This document shows, in pieces, positions 17,227-25,715 of a stretch of 51,194 nucleotides of DNA. Position 1 is the first letter of the stretch. Each line of letters opens with the position of its first letter. The DNA lies in contig NZ_LUHG01000101.1 of assembly GCF_001623405.1 (NCBI RefSeq), positions 1 to 51,194 on the forward strand, in the 5' to 3' direction. The translations under genes and the position numbers were made by a program. A model generated the notes under the pieces. It had not been told where the DNA came from and did not search any database. It saw only the letters and a list, made by a program, of their open reading frames with translations. Origin of the DNA: Hydrotalea flava (GTDB lineage Bacteria > Bacteroidota > Bacteroidia > Chitinophagales > Chitinophagaceae).

Positions 17227-18150
17227 ATGCATAAGGTAAAAAAATATTTAAGTCTCGTAAAGTTTTCTCATACCATTTTTGCCATGCCTTTTGCATTCAT
17301 TGGTTTTTTTCTTGGTGTAATGCACCGGAAAACATCTAATATGTTTCAGGAAGTTGGCAATAATGAAACAATTATACAACACAGCTATTTTAGTAATCAG
17401 TATGTATTGGGAAAATTTTTATTGGTAATAATATGTATGGTTACTGCCCGAAATGCCGCAATGGCATTTAACAGATATTTAGACCGGCATTTCGATGCAC
17501 GCAACCCACGTACCGCTATTCGCGAAATTCCCAAAGGCATTATTTCTCCTGAAAGTGCGCTAAGATTTGTTTTGCTGAATTGTCTTTTGTTTATGGGTAC
17601 AACTTATTTCATCAATAAAATTTGTTTTTATTTGGCACCGGTAGCGCTTTTTGTAGTATTGTTTTACAGTTATACCAAACGGTTTACTGCATTATGCCAT
17701 TTAGTGCTGGGTTTAGGGCTTTCATTGGCACCAATTGGGGCTTATCTGGCAGTAACCGGAACCTTTAACCTGCTGCCTGTTTTATTTTCATTTGCAGTAA
17801 TATTTTGGGTGAGTGGCTTTGATGTAATTTATGCCTTACAGGATATAGAATTCGATCAGTCGCAGGATTTATACTCCATTCCTGCTGTATTTGGAAAAGC
17901 TACCGCACTGCGCATTTCTACGTTTTTACATTTTTTAAGTGCTGCTTGTGTAATATTGGCCGGTTATTATGGTCATTTTCACTGGTTGTATTGGATAGGA
18001 ATTTTGCTTTTTACAGGTATGTTGCTTTACCAGCATTCCATTGTTAAACCCAATGATTTAAGCAGGGTAAATATTGCGTTTATGACTGCCAATGGTATTG
18101 CCAGTGTGGTGTTTAGTGTTTTTGTAATTGCCGATTTATTTATTTTTTAA
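17227..18150 (+). CDS. UbiA-family prenyltransferase
   Basis: A polytopic membrane enzyme of 307 residues that attaches a polyprenyl chain to an aromatic acceptor in quinone synthesis. The first Asp-rich motif reads NRYLDRHFDARNPRT and the second DVIYALQDIEFDQSQDLYSIP; both are intact and bind the prenyl diphosphate through magnesium. About eight membrane segments are visible. It belongs to the UbiA-like group often labelled 4-hydroxybenzoate octaprenyltransferase; in Bacteroidota, which make menaquinone, members of this group are candidates for MqnP of the futalosine pathway. That assignment is inference; no other menaquinone gene is nearby. It lies between the SpoU methyltransferase and ruvX in a tight run. 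Confidence 0.85.
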   Translation: MHKVKKYLSLVKFSHTIFAMPFAFIGFFLGVMHRKTSNMFQEVGNNETIIQHSYFSNQYVLGKFLLVIICMVTARNAAMAFNRYLDRHFDARNPRTAIREIPKGIISPESALRFVLLNCLLFMGTTYFINKICFYLAPVALFVVLFYSYTKRFTALCHLVLGLGLSLAPIGAYLAVTGTFNLLPVLFSFAVIFWVSGFDVIYALQDIEFDQSQDLYSIPAVFGKATALRISTFLHFLSAACVILAGYYGHFHWLYWIGILLFTGMLLYQHSIVKPNDLSRVNIAFMTANGIASVVFSVFVIADLFIF

Positions 18151-18160
18151 AGTTGAAATT

Positions 18161-18577
18161 GTGGCCAGAATTATTTGTATTGATTATGGAGGAAAAAGAA
18201 CCGGCATTGCTGTTACCGATCCACTGCAAATCATCGCTACGCCATTAACCACCATTCCCACCGCAACCTTATTTTCTTTTTTAAAAGAATATGTGGCCAA
18301 AGAGCCGGTAGAACTAATTTTAATTGGCGAGCCCTACAATTTAGACCAAACGGCTACCCATGCCACCCCATTGGTGTTAAAAGCAATCGGACAGCTAAAA
18401 AAACATTTTCCGCAAATACCCGTAAAAACTGTAGATGAGCAATACACTTCTAAAATGGCATCAAGAGCCATGGTAGAAATGGGCATGAAGAAAAAACAAA
18501 GAAGAATCAAAGAAAATATAGATCAGATTGCTGCCACCATTATGTTACAAACTTACCTGCAGGAAAGGGCTATGTAG
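18161..18577 (+). CDS. ruvX: Holliday junction resolvase-like protein RuvX/YqgF
   Basis: RNase H-fold protein of 138 residues, a putative Holliday-junction resolvase also linked to pre-16S rRNA processing. Motifs: IDYGGKRTGIAV with the first catalytic Asp, LILIGEPYN, VDEQYTSKMA and a C-terminal ENIDQIAATIML with the last acidic residues. The start is GTG at 18161 (reading MARIICIDYGG); an ATG exists 11 codons upstream, inside the prenyltransferase gene, but adds residues foreign to the family. It starts 10 bp after the prenyltransferase stop, so co-transcription is likely. Confidence 0.92.
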   Translation: MARIICIDYGGKRTGIAVTDPLQIIATPLTTIPTATLFSFLKEYVAKEPVELILIGEPYNLDQTATHATPLVLKAIGQLKKHFPQIPVKTVDEQYTSKMASRAMVEMGMKKKQRRIKENIDQIAATIMLQTYLQERAM

Positions 18578-18588
18578 CCACATTCAAT

Positions 18589-18596
18589 TATCTTTG
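18589..18596 (+). promoter_or_regulatory. -7 element for def
   Basis: TATCTTTG is an exact TAnnTTTG match, 38 bp before the def ATG and just after the ruvX stop. It allows def and the following gene to be transcribed separately. No -33 TTG was seen. Confidence 0.5.
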
Positions 18597-18634
18597 CAGT
18601 TGTATTTAAATTTATAATTCCTCCCTTTTTGTAT

Positions 18635-19210
18635 ATGATTTTACCAATAGTTGCATACGGCAATCCTGTATTAAGAAAACCGGCAGCAGAAATAACATCT
18701 GATTATGACGGATTGTATACATTGATTGAAGATATGTGGGAAACCATGTATGCCAGTAATGGCGTAGGGTTAGCTGCACCTCAAATCAATAAACCCATTC
18801 GATTATTTGTAATGGATAGTGCTCAAATTTTTGCCAATATGGAAGAAGATGATGAAACCTACCCTGATGAACCAGGCATTAAAAAAGTATTCATTAATGC
18901 CAAAGTGGTAGCATTAAATGGTGAAGAATGGGTATATAATGAAGGATGTTTGAGTATTCCTAAAATAAGGGAAGATATTCAACGCCCTGAATTAGTTACA
19001 ATAGAATATGTGGATGAACATTTTGTACCACACCGAGAAACATTTACCGGCTTAACCGCCAGAGTTATTCAGCATGAATACGATCATATTGATGGTAAAT
19101 TATTCATTGATTATTTAAAACCTCTCAAGAAAAAATTACTCCAAGGCAAGTTGAATGATATTAGTAAAGGCAAGGTGAAAGTGGATTACAAAATGATTTT
19201 TACAAAATGA
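18635..19210 (+). CDS. def: Peptide deformylase
   Basis: Metalloenzyme of 191 residues that removes the formyl group from nascent protein N-termini. All three motifs are intact: GVGLAAPQI (motif I), EGCLSIP with the metal-binding Cys (motif II) and QHEYDHIDG with the HExxH metal ligands and catalytic Glu (motif III). An acidic insertion (MEEDDETYPDEPG) between motifs I and II is common in Bacteroidota. The start is the ATG at 18635 giving MILPIVAYGNPVLRK. Its stop overlaps the start of the next gene by 4 bp (ATGA). Confidence 0.96.
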   Translation: MILPIVAYGNPVLRKPAAEITSDYDGLYTLIEDMWETMYASNGVGLAAPQINKPIRLFVMDSAQIFANMEEDDETYPDEPGIKKVFINAKVVALNGEEWVYNEGCLSIPKIREDIQRPELVTIEYVDEHFVPHRETFTGLTARVIQHEYDHIDGKLFIDYLKPLKKKLLQGKLNDISKGKVKVDYKMIFTK

Positions 19211-20166
19211 AATTAGTGCAACTTCTAATTATAATCTGTTGTGCTGTTTCATCAACATTTTCGCAGGATACAACTTTGCATCACTCATTAGCCGATACAA
19301 CGGTAGGTTTTAGCAAAACAGGCCGTTTTACTTTGCCCGAAGTAATGGTACGCACTAATTTTAACTATGAAAAATTACTGCAACAAATTAAAGAAGATAC
19401 TACTTTTTATAAAGCCTTTCGCAATTTAAGAGTGTTGGGTTATTCTGCTTACAACGATATACAAATGAAGGATAAAACGGGTAATACTATTGCATCATTA
19501 TATAGTAAAATCACACAAAATTATGTAAATGGTTGCCGCACCATGGATGTACTGGAAGAAAAAACAACCGGTGATTTTTACAATAAAAAACATCAGTACA
19601 ACTACCTCACTCCTGAATTGTATGCAGCTTTGTTTTTTACAAAAGGTACGGTTTGCGGCGAAAATAATATTGTAAAAGGCCATGAATTTTCTACATCAGC
19701 TAAATCTGGTATCGATAAGCATAAAGAACAATTAAAAATGTTATTTTTTAATCCCGGTAAAAAAATTGCCGGTATACCTTTTATAGGTAATAAGTTAGAT
19801 CTATACGATGAGAAAGCGCACAAATTATACGATTACCGATTAGATATTCAGGAATATCATCACCAATTATGTTATGTGTTTACTATTACTCCAAAAGAAG
19901 ATTTAACGGCATCGCAAAGAGATGATGTAGTGGTTGATGAAATGGTTACCTGGTTTAATACCAATACATTAGAAGTGCAGGGCAGAAGGTATATTTTAAG
20001 TTATAAAGCCGGTGTATACGATTTTGATGTAAGCATGGAAGTAGAAATGACACATTATAAAAATCTTTTAGTACCCGCTATTTTAAGATATAAAGGTAAT
20101 TGGGACGTGATATTTAAGAAACGTGAACGTGCAGTATTTACAGCTACTTTATTCGATTTTAAGTAG
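19207..20166 (+). CDS. Exported protein of unknown function, translationally coupled to def
   Basis: A 319-residue exported protein that I do not recognise. The signal peptide MKLVQLLIIICCAVSSTFSQ is followed by a soluble, probably periplasmic or outer-membrane-associated part. The mature region has an all-beta look toward the C-terminus (YKNLLVPAILRYKGNWDVIF, then RAVFTATLFDFK) and a conserved-looking centre (HQLCYVFTITPKED). There is no lipobox. The start overlaps the def stop as ATGA, so translation is coupled to def. It converges on the lipoprotein gene at 20192 with a 25-bp gap and no clear terminator. Confidence 0.8.
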   Translation: MKLVQLLIIICCAVSSTFSQDTTLHHSLADTTVGFSKTGRFTLPEVMVRTNFNYEKLLQQIKEDTTFYKAFRNLRVLGYSAYNDIQMKDKTGNTIASLYSKITQNYVNGCRTMDVLEEKTTGDFYNKKHQYNYLTPELYAALFFTKGTVCGENNIVKGHEFSTSAKSGIDKHKEQLKMLFFNPGKKIAGIPFIGNKLDLYDEKAHKLYDYRLDIQEYHHQLCYVFTITPKEDLTASQRDDVVVDEMVTWFNTNTLEVQGRRYILSYKAGVYDFDVSMEVEMTHYKNLLVPAILRYKGNWDVIFKKRERAVFTATLFDFK

Positions 20167-20191
20167 CACTTCCAAAATAATTGCTTACCCT

Positions 20192-21175
20192 TTATAAACT
20201 GTTTAAAAATACATTTAAACTTTGAACACTAATTTTTTTAGGATATAATTTTTGCAAACCTGCACTGAGCCCAAATAATGTATTTGTACCCAGATAAAAA
20301 CTATTGTTAATCAATGAAATGCTAACAATGGTAATATTGGCATTTGTGGGAAGATGAGTGGTATAAAAGCCTTTTTCAATTGCCGATGGTGTTAACCGAA
20401 TAACAGACTTTACATTATTAAAAACTGCAAAAGCTATTGTGTTTTTATTATTAAAATTAAGCGGTAATACTACGTTCAAATTGGTAGTAGCCTGTGTGGT
20501 ATCCATTAAATAATTGGCACCCATCCATTGCAAGTGCGGCGATTGTATACGATAGCCGGTTTTGTGCATTCCATTTACTAAAGTATCCCAACGTGTAACA
20601 GAACCATTATTGTCCTGTTGCCAATTCACTTTATATTGACCGCCTGTGTTGGATGATCCTGAATAAAATTGCATGGCGTTGTTTACATCATCATCCATCC
20701 ATTGTATGGTAATAGGTTTAGCAGGTGCAATCGCAATGGGCTGATTGTTTGAAGTGAAACTCACATAAAAATCTGCCGCACAAACCAGTGGATATTGATT
20801 AAAAGTAGTGGAAATTAGATATCTGATAAAATCACCCCGTTCTTTTAAGGTAATTAGCCTCAAGTAAACAGGATCTGTTACAGGATTGGCTGTATTGCTC
20901 ATATACGCACTGGTATAAGCAGGAATTTTTAGTTGTATATCATTATTCAGCCAAAAAGCTGTATCACGGGTAGGATTAAATGTAGTATAGTAAGCCATCG
21001 GTAAGCCTAATTGCACTTGCAATGAATCAATAAGGTCATTGCTAATAGGCTCATTGGTCCAGGTTGTGTCATTAAACGACATGCCCTGATAAGGCGTAAA
21101 TTCATCAGAAAAATCTTTCTTACAACTTGTAATGGTTGCAAAAATGATGAATATGTAAAAAAATACTTTTTTCAT
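20192..21175 (-). CDS. Lipoprotein of unknown function, third gene of a sigma-factor operon
   Basis: A 327-residue lipoprotein: MKKVFFYIFIIFATITSCKK has a lipobox ITSC with the lipidated Cys at residue 18. The rest is beta-rich without a domain I can name. It lies 26 bp after the barrel protein and is probably in one operon with it and the ECF sigma factor. With the barrel protein it may form an outer-membrane pair, but this is inference from position. Confidence 0.8.
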   Translation of the reverse strand: MKKVFFYIFIIFATITSCKKDFSDEFTPYQGMSFNDTTWTNEPISNDLIDSLQVQLGLPMAYYTTFNPTRDTAFWLNNDIQLKIPAYTSAYMSNTANPVTDPVYLRLITLKERGDFIRYLISTTFNQYPLVCAADFYVSFTSNNQPIAIAPAKPITIQWMDDDVNNAMQFYSGSSNTGGQYKVNWQQDNNGSVTRWDTLVNGMHKTGYRIQSPHLQWMGANYLMDTTQATTNLNVVLPLNFNNKNTIAFAVFNNVKSVIRLTPSAIEKGFYTTHLPTNANITIVSISLINNSFYLGTNTLFGLSAGLQKLYPKKISVQSLNVFLNSL

Positions 21176-21201
21176 GGTTACTGAATAAGATATGGAATAG
21201 G

Positions 21202-22641
21202 TTATAAATGCTGCCTTCGGCCATTTAACTTTATGCGGGTGCCAATGTTTAAACCGGCGGCACCAAAACGTTGGTTCACGCCGTAAAGACTATTTGTACC
21301 AAAAAGATTATACCTGAAATAAGGTTCTGCAAATACATCAACCAAATCCGAGAGCCTTCTATAAATACTAACACTTCCATAAATGCTGGTGGTAAGTGAA
21401 TGCTGATACACCCCATTGTTTGATTTACTATTGATGGCAACTACCTGTAAACTGGTATCTAAAGTTTCGCCCATGTACCAGGAGGAAAGATCAAAAATGA
21501 GTCCGCCATTAACTGCCATACGCCAGTTATCATCGGGCTGGCCAAATTCATAACCCAGCATTACCGGGATTTCTAAGTTTTTATAATGATTGAGACTTCT
21601 GATAACTCTATAACCAATTTGAGTAACAGAGGAAGTATCCATAATAGTTGTTGAATTGCCTTGTGGTGTTGTAATGGTGCGCCGTATAATTACTGTAGTT
21701 GTTTGCGTTTCGTTTTCTTTTCGCTGGCTAAATAATTCATTCATCTGGCTGTATTGCAAGCCTAATTTCAGATACGTGTGTTCGCCGATTGTTTTACTGA
21801 ATCTGGCACCAACAGTAAAGCCGCCTTTCATGCGTTCGCTACTGTCTTTTTTCTGCAGGTAATTGGCACTGGCGCCATTGGTTAATACTGATTTCATGGT
21901 ATAATCCGGCGCGCCATATAATTCAATATACCAGTCGTTTCGCTGGCTGCCATTGGCATTAGGGCAGGCATCCAATCCTAAAATGCGGCGTAAATTAAGC
22001 GGTGGTAAATGCAGGGAACCAGTATTATACAATAAATTATTTTTTAATGAAATAAAAGCATTTACCTGATTATAAGAGAAGTTATTTGCTGCATCTTGAT
22101 TATTATCTGAGTAGCCGGGTAAATTGTGATTGAATGTGGGGGAGAAGGTTTGGCCTGATGATGCGTTATGGCTGGTGGTACTTTGAGGGCGCAATAACTG
22201 CTTGTTTGGTAAATAGCTATTTTTAGATAGATATGAATTGGATGCATTGTTTTGATGCTGGGGAAGTTTGGAAGTACTTTTGTTCAGGTTGTTTGAACTT
22301 TGCAAACTATCAGTTAAAACAGCACCATTTAATTGCTGATTTTCAGGAGAATTGTGTGTGTGAACATTAGATTGACCAGGGGTAGAAACTATTGTTTGTT
22401 GAAGCGTAGATTTTTGATCAATAGAAGAAGCATTTTTATTAAAAAAATAAAAAGTAAGACTACCGGCCAATATCAGGAAAAGTGCTGCTATGGCAAGTAT
22501 AGTTTTGTGCTGATTTATCCAAAAGCCTTTGGGCTTTTTATTGGTATCAGCCATTATTTTCTCCCATAGATCGGGTGGGACGGGAGCGGAGTAATTTTTC
22601 AGTTTGTTTCTGATAAAATCATCCATTAATTGATCATTCAT
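21202..22641 (-). CDS. Protein with cytoplasmic N-terminus, inner-membrane helix and outer-membrane beta-barrel domain
   Basis: A 479-residue protein with an unusual layout. Residues 1-45 are charged and without a signal peptide (MNDQLMDDFIRNKLKNYSAP), resembling the cytoplasmic end of Bacteroidota sigma-linked proteins. A single hydrophobic segment, TILAIAALFLILAGSLTFYF, lies at about 47-66. A Ser/Asn/Gln-rich linker of some 150 residues follows. From about 230 to the end the sequence looks like an outer-membrane barrel (NDWYIELYGAPDYTM, GGFTVGARFSKTIGE, YKNLEIPVMLGYEFG, VDVFAEPYFRYNLFG). Its ATG shares one base with the stop of the ECF sigma gene (TAATG), so it is translationally coupled. 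It may act as an anti-sigma or signalling partner; that is inference. Confidence 0.82.
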   Translation of the reverse strand: MNDQLMDDFIRNKLKNYSAPVPPDLWEKIMADTNKKPKGFWINQHKTILAIAALFLILAGSLTFYFFNKNASSIDQKSTLQQTIVSTPGQSNVHTHNSPENQQLNGAVLTDSLQSSNNLNKSTSKLPQHQNNASNSYLSKNSYLPNKQLLRPQSTTSHNASSGQTFSPTFNHNLPGYSDNNQDAANNFSYNQVNAFISLKNNLLYNTGSLHLPPLNLRRILGLDACPNANGSQRNDWYIELYGAPDYTMKSVLTNGASANYLQKKDSSERMKGGFTVGARFSKTIGEHTYLKLGLQYSQMNELFSQRKENETQTTTVIIRRTITTPQGNSTTIMDTSSVTQIGYRVIRSLNHYKNLEIPVMLGYEFGQPDDNWRMAVNGGLIFDLSSWYMGETLDTSLQVVAINSKSNNGVYQHSLTTSIYGSVSIYRRLSDLVDVFAEPYFRYNLFGTNSLYGVNQRFGAAGLNIGTRIKLNGRRQHL

Positions 22642-23204
22642 TACACAGCAATTTTTTGTAATTGTATAATTTGTTCCTGTAAAATTTTTCTGGCTTTTAC
22701 TAATTGGCTTCTACTGGTACTGGCTTTAATATTCAGCATTTTAGCTATTTCTTCATGGCTATATCCTTCTATCACATTCAGGTTAAATACAATTTTATAA
22801 CCTGTTGGTAATTGTTGAATCAGCTGTAGCAGCACTTCTTCACCCAACTGGCTATAAGCCATTGCAGGAATAGTAGCTGCTGAATCATGATGCTCACTTA
22901 CTTCGGTAAACTGTAATTTTTTTTTCTGAATATATTTTAAAGCCACATTCACTGTTATTCTTCGCATCCAGCCCTCAAATGATCCTTCAAATTTAAATTG
23001 GTTGATGTAGTTAAAGATTCTTACAAATGCATCCTGCAAAATATCTTCCGCTTCCATGGCATCATTGGCATAACGCAAACAAACAGCCATTAATTTACCG
23101 GCATATTGCTCATAGAGCATACGCTGGCAATTTGCCTGTTGCTTTATACAGCCTTTAATTAATTCAAACTCTGTCAACGGGGGCAGGTTTATATATGTTA
23201 ACAA
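22641..23204 (-). CDS. ECF-subfamily RNA polymerase sigma factor
   Basis: Sigma-70 family ECF factor of about 187 residues. Region 2 spans about residues 30-95 (LYEQYAGKLMAVCLRYANDA, then EDILQDAFVRIFNYI and GSFEGWMRRITVNVALKYI). Region 4 spans about 120-178 (LPTGYKIVFNLNVIEGYSHE, then EIAKMLNIKASTSRSQLVKA). There is no ATG before the essential N-terminal helix: translation must start at TTG, at 23204 or at 23177 just before LTEFELIKGC, so low or regulated expression is possible. Its stop overlaps the next gene's ATG. The target promoters are unknown. Confidence 0.93.
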   Translation of the reverse strand: MLTYINLPPLTEFELIKGCIKQQANCQRMLYEQYAGKLMAVCLRYANDAMEAEDILQDAFVRIFNYINQFKFEGSFEGWMRRITVNVALKYIQKKKLQFTEVSEHHDSAATIPAMAYSQLGEEVLLQLIQQLPTGYKIVFNLNVIEGYSHEEIAKMLNIKASTSRSQLVKARKILQEQIIQLQKIAV

Positions 23205-23350
23205 TTATCAGATGCCCAACAACATAGCAATGCTGCCCAAGCATCGGATATTTTCATAAAATTACCTAATTGTAGTTAAAATGAATGAAATATAGACTGT
23301 TAAATGCGCCGGATTGTTTAAAGTATGATGAAAGTTGCAGGTAATAAAGG

Positions 23351-24460
23351 TTAACGTAAAAGGAATTGGGATTGAATAAAATCGACCACTGTTTGCAAAC
23401 TATTGGTAGTTTGGTAAACCTGAAGTTGTTTATCGGCACCGGTACCTTCCTGTAAAATTGTATGAATGTATTGCAAAGCCTCACGGGCATCTAATGCATC
23501 CATTACATCATCCACAAAATCGAGTAATTCTAAAATCAGTTGTCGGGTAGGTACTTCGGTTTCTTTACCAAAATCAATCAGCATACTGTCAATGCCATAC
23601 CTGCTTGCCCGCCATTTATTTTCATTCAATAATGCACGTTGGTATGAAATGAAGTTGAGGTTTTGGGTACGCAACAAATACAATTTAGCACAAATTGTCT
23701 GAAATAATGCAGCTATGGCAATGGTTTCATTTATTTTTAATGGCACATCGCAAATGCGAAACTCAACCGTGTTGAAAAAGGGATGCACTCTTACATCCCA
23801 CCATATTTTCTTTGCATTATCGATGCAATTGGTTTTAATCAACAGATTAACATAAGCTTCGTAGGCTTCAATGCTTTGAAAATGATCGGGTATTCCGGTT
23901 CGGGGAAATTTATCAAAAACTTTAGAGCGGAATGATTTATAGCCGGTATACCTGCCCTCCCAAAAAGGCGAGTTGGTGCTTAAAGCGTACACGTGGGGTA
24001 AAAAATAACGGGCACTATTGGCAATATGTATGGCCATTTTTCTATCTTCTACACCTACATGTACATGCAGCCCAAAAATTAAATTGCTACGGGCTGCTTC
24101 CTGCAATTCATTTACTATTTGATGATAACGGTCGTGATCGGTAATTAACTGGCTGTTCCAGTGGCTGAAGGGATGGGTACCTGCTGCCCCTACTCCCAAA
24201 CCCATACTATGTGCAATAGCAGCAATATTGCCGCGCAGTGAAGCCACATCTTCTAAAGCTTCTGCTGCATTTTTGCATATATCGGTTCCTACTTCTACCA
24301 CGGCTTGGTGCATTTCTGCTTTTACTTTATCTTTCAATAGCTTTTGCCCTTCCTGAACAATTTTTTGTTCATGGCTTTTCAACTCTCTGGTAACAGGGTC
24401 TATTACCATGTATTCTTCTTCAATACCTAATGTAAATTGATGAAAGTTAAGAGATGGCAT
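23351..24460 (-). CDS. GCS2-family carboxylate-amine ligase (YbdK-like)
   Basis: Glutamate-cysteine ligase family 2 protein of 369 residues. The N-terminal signature FTLGIEEEYMVID (three glutamates for metal/ATP) is followed by MHQAVVEVGTDIC, GVGAAGTHPFSHW, LHVHVGVEDR and the arginine-rich FNTVEFRICDVPL. E. coli YbdK has weak gamma-glutamylcysteine synthetase activity in vitro; the true substrates of most members are unknown. The start is ATG 24460 (MPSLNFHQFTLG); 24469 is an alternative. It lies about 40 bp after the ATP-grasp gene on the same strand, and the two probably act on one metabolite. Confidence 0.9.
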   Translation of the reverse strand: MPSLNFHQFTLGIEEEYMVIDPVTRELKSHEQKIVQEGQKLLKDKVKAEMHQAVVEVGTDICKNAAEALEDVASLRGNIAAIAHSMGLGVGAAGTHPFSHWNSQLITDHDRYHQIVNELQEAARSNLIFGLHVHVGVEDRKMAIHIANSARYFLPHVYALSTNSPFWEGRYTGYKSFRSKVFDKFPRTGIPDHFQSIEAYEAYVNLLIKTNCIDNAKKIWWDVRVHPFFNTVEFRICDVPLKINETIAIAALFQTICAKLYLLRTQNLNFISYQRALLNENKWRASRYGIDSMLIDFGKETEVPTRQLILELLDFVDDVMDALDAREALQYIHTILQEGTGADKQLQVYQTTNSLQTVVDFIQSQFLLR

Positions 24461-24501
24461 AAGGTGCATTTAAATCATTAAAAATTACCCGGTTAATGCT
24501 G

Positions 24502-25455
24502 TTAAAATAGTTTTGTTTTGGTAGCGCTTCTTTTCAAATATTCACCCCAGGTTAAATTGTCTTTTCCGTTTTCTTGTATTTGTGCACGCTCAATGGCAAA
24601 GTTGGCAGCTGTTTCAACTACCCATTCAAAATTTTCTTCACCCACACTTTGTTTATCTGCATCCGGTGCCGGATTACAAAAATCGATAGCAAAGGGTACA
24701 CCGCTACGAAGTGCCAATTCTACCGTGTTAAAATCATACCCCAAATATTGATTAATACGGAGTACTATTTCAGTCATTTCCTGCAGTTTTTCTGCCGATG
24801 GTTTAAAATGGGCATCATAGCGTAAATGGTGTGGGTTGCGTGGTTCATAAGGCATAATACGCACATGTTTTCCGCCTATACAATAACAACGGTAGTATTC
24901 TTCAAACACAATTTCTTCCTGCAATAGCATTACCAACTGCCCTGTGGTATTATATTTTTCAAAAAATTCTGCTTTGTTTTCTAATTTAAAAACATGCTTC
25001 CAACCTCCGCCGGCAAAGGGTTTCATATAGGCAGGAAATCCTGCATAACTAAAAATATGGTCCCAGTCTAACGGATAAGCCAAATTAGAAAACGAGGCAT
25101 CTGTCGTATCATCCGGCAATTCCTTAGAGGGTAGAATAACTGTTTTAGGAACGGAGACATTTATTTTTGTAGCCAGACAATTATTAAAAAATTTTTCATC
25201 GGCACTCCACCAAAATGGATTATTAATGACTGCTGTACCGCATAATGCTGCGTTTTTTAGAAAAGCGCGGTAAAATGGCACATCCTGACTAATTCTATCC
25301 ATAATAACACTATAACCTGTATCTTCTCCCTGTATTACTTTGCTTATATGAACCGGTTCGGCAATTATATTGGGAATTTGTTTGCTATTAATGCGTTGAA
25401 TAATGGCTTCGGGAAAGCTTCTTTCTTTTCCAAACAATATACCTATTTTTTTCAT
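24502..25455 (-). CDS. ATP-grasp ligase of unknown substrate
   Basis: A 317-residue ATP-grasp enzyme, RimK/D-ala-D-ala-ligase-like. It begins MKKIGILFGKERSFPEAI; the lysine of AYMKPFAGGGWKHVF and the EE of LLQEEIVFEEYYRCY contact ATP; the metal-binding AIDFCNPAPDAD near the C-terminus supplies Asp and Asn. ATP-grasp ligases join a carboxylate to an amine through an acyl phosphate. It is upstream of the GCS2 ligase on the same strand and divergent from an esterase across 260 bp. Two ATP-dependent amide-forming enzymes side by side suggest assembly of a small peptide or amide; the product is not known. Confidence 0.87.
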   Translation of the reverse strand: MKKIGILFGKERSFPEAIIQRINSKQIPNIIAEPVHISKVIQGEDTGYSVIMDRISQDVPFYRAFLKNAALCGTAVINNPFWWSADEKFFNNCLATKINVSVPKTVILPSKELPDDTTDASFSNLAYPLDWDHIFSYAGFPAYMKPFAGGGWKHVFKLENKAEFFEKYNTTGQLVMLLQEEIVFEEYYRCYCIGGKHVRIMPYEPRNPHHLRYDAHFKPSAEKLQEMTEIVLRINQYLGYDFNTVELALRSGVPFAIDFCNPAPDADKQSVGEENFEWVVETAANFAIERAQIQENGKDNLTWGEYLKRSATKTKLF

Positions 25456-25702
25456 AATGTAAAATTTGAAAAATGATTTGATTAAAAATACTGAATAAAA
25501 TATTGGCGATGGTTTTAATGATGATACCCTTAAAATAAGTAAATTTTTGAATACAGCACCATGATTGTTTCATTTTTATTTTTTGGAAGGCCTGCTCATT
25601 CAGTTCAATAATGGTTTATTTAAAAAATTGCATCTGTAATTATCTACAGCAATAAAACAAACCAATTTACAGGATATTTTGGGAAGGCTAATTCAGATAC
25701 AT

Positions 25703-25710
25703 TATTTTTG
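25703..25710 (+). promoter_or_regulatory. -7 element for esterase
   Basis: TATTTTTG is an exact TAnnTTTG match ending 5 bp before the esterase ATG. The nearest TTG upstream is 21 bp away, slightly long. A very short or leaderless transcript would result. Nothing else was recognised in the 260-bp gap 25456-25715. Confidence 0.35.
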
Positions 25711-25715
25711 GGTAT

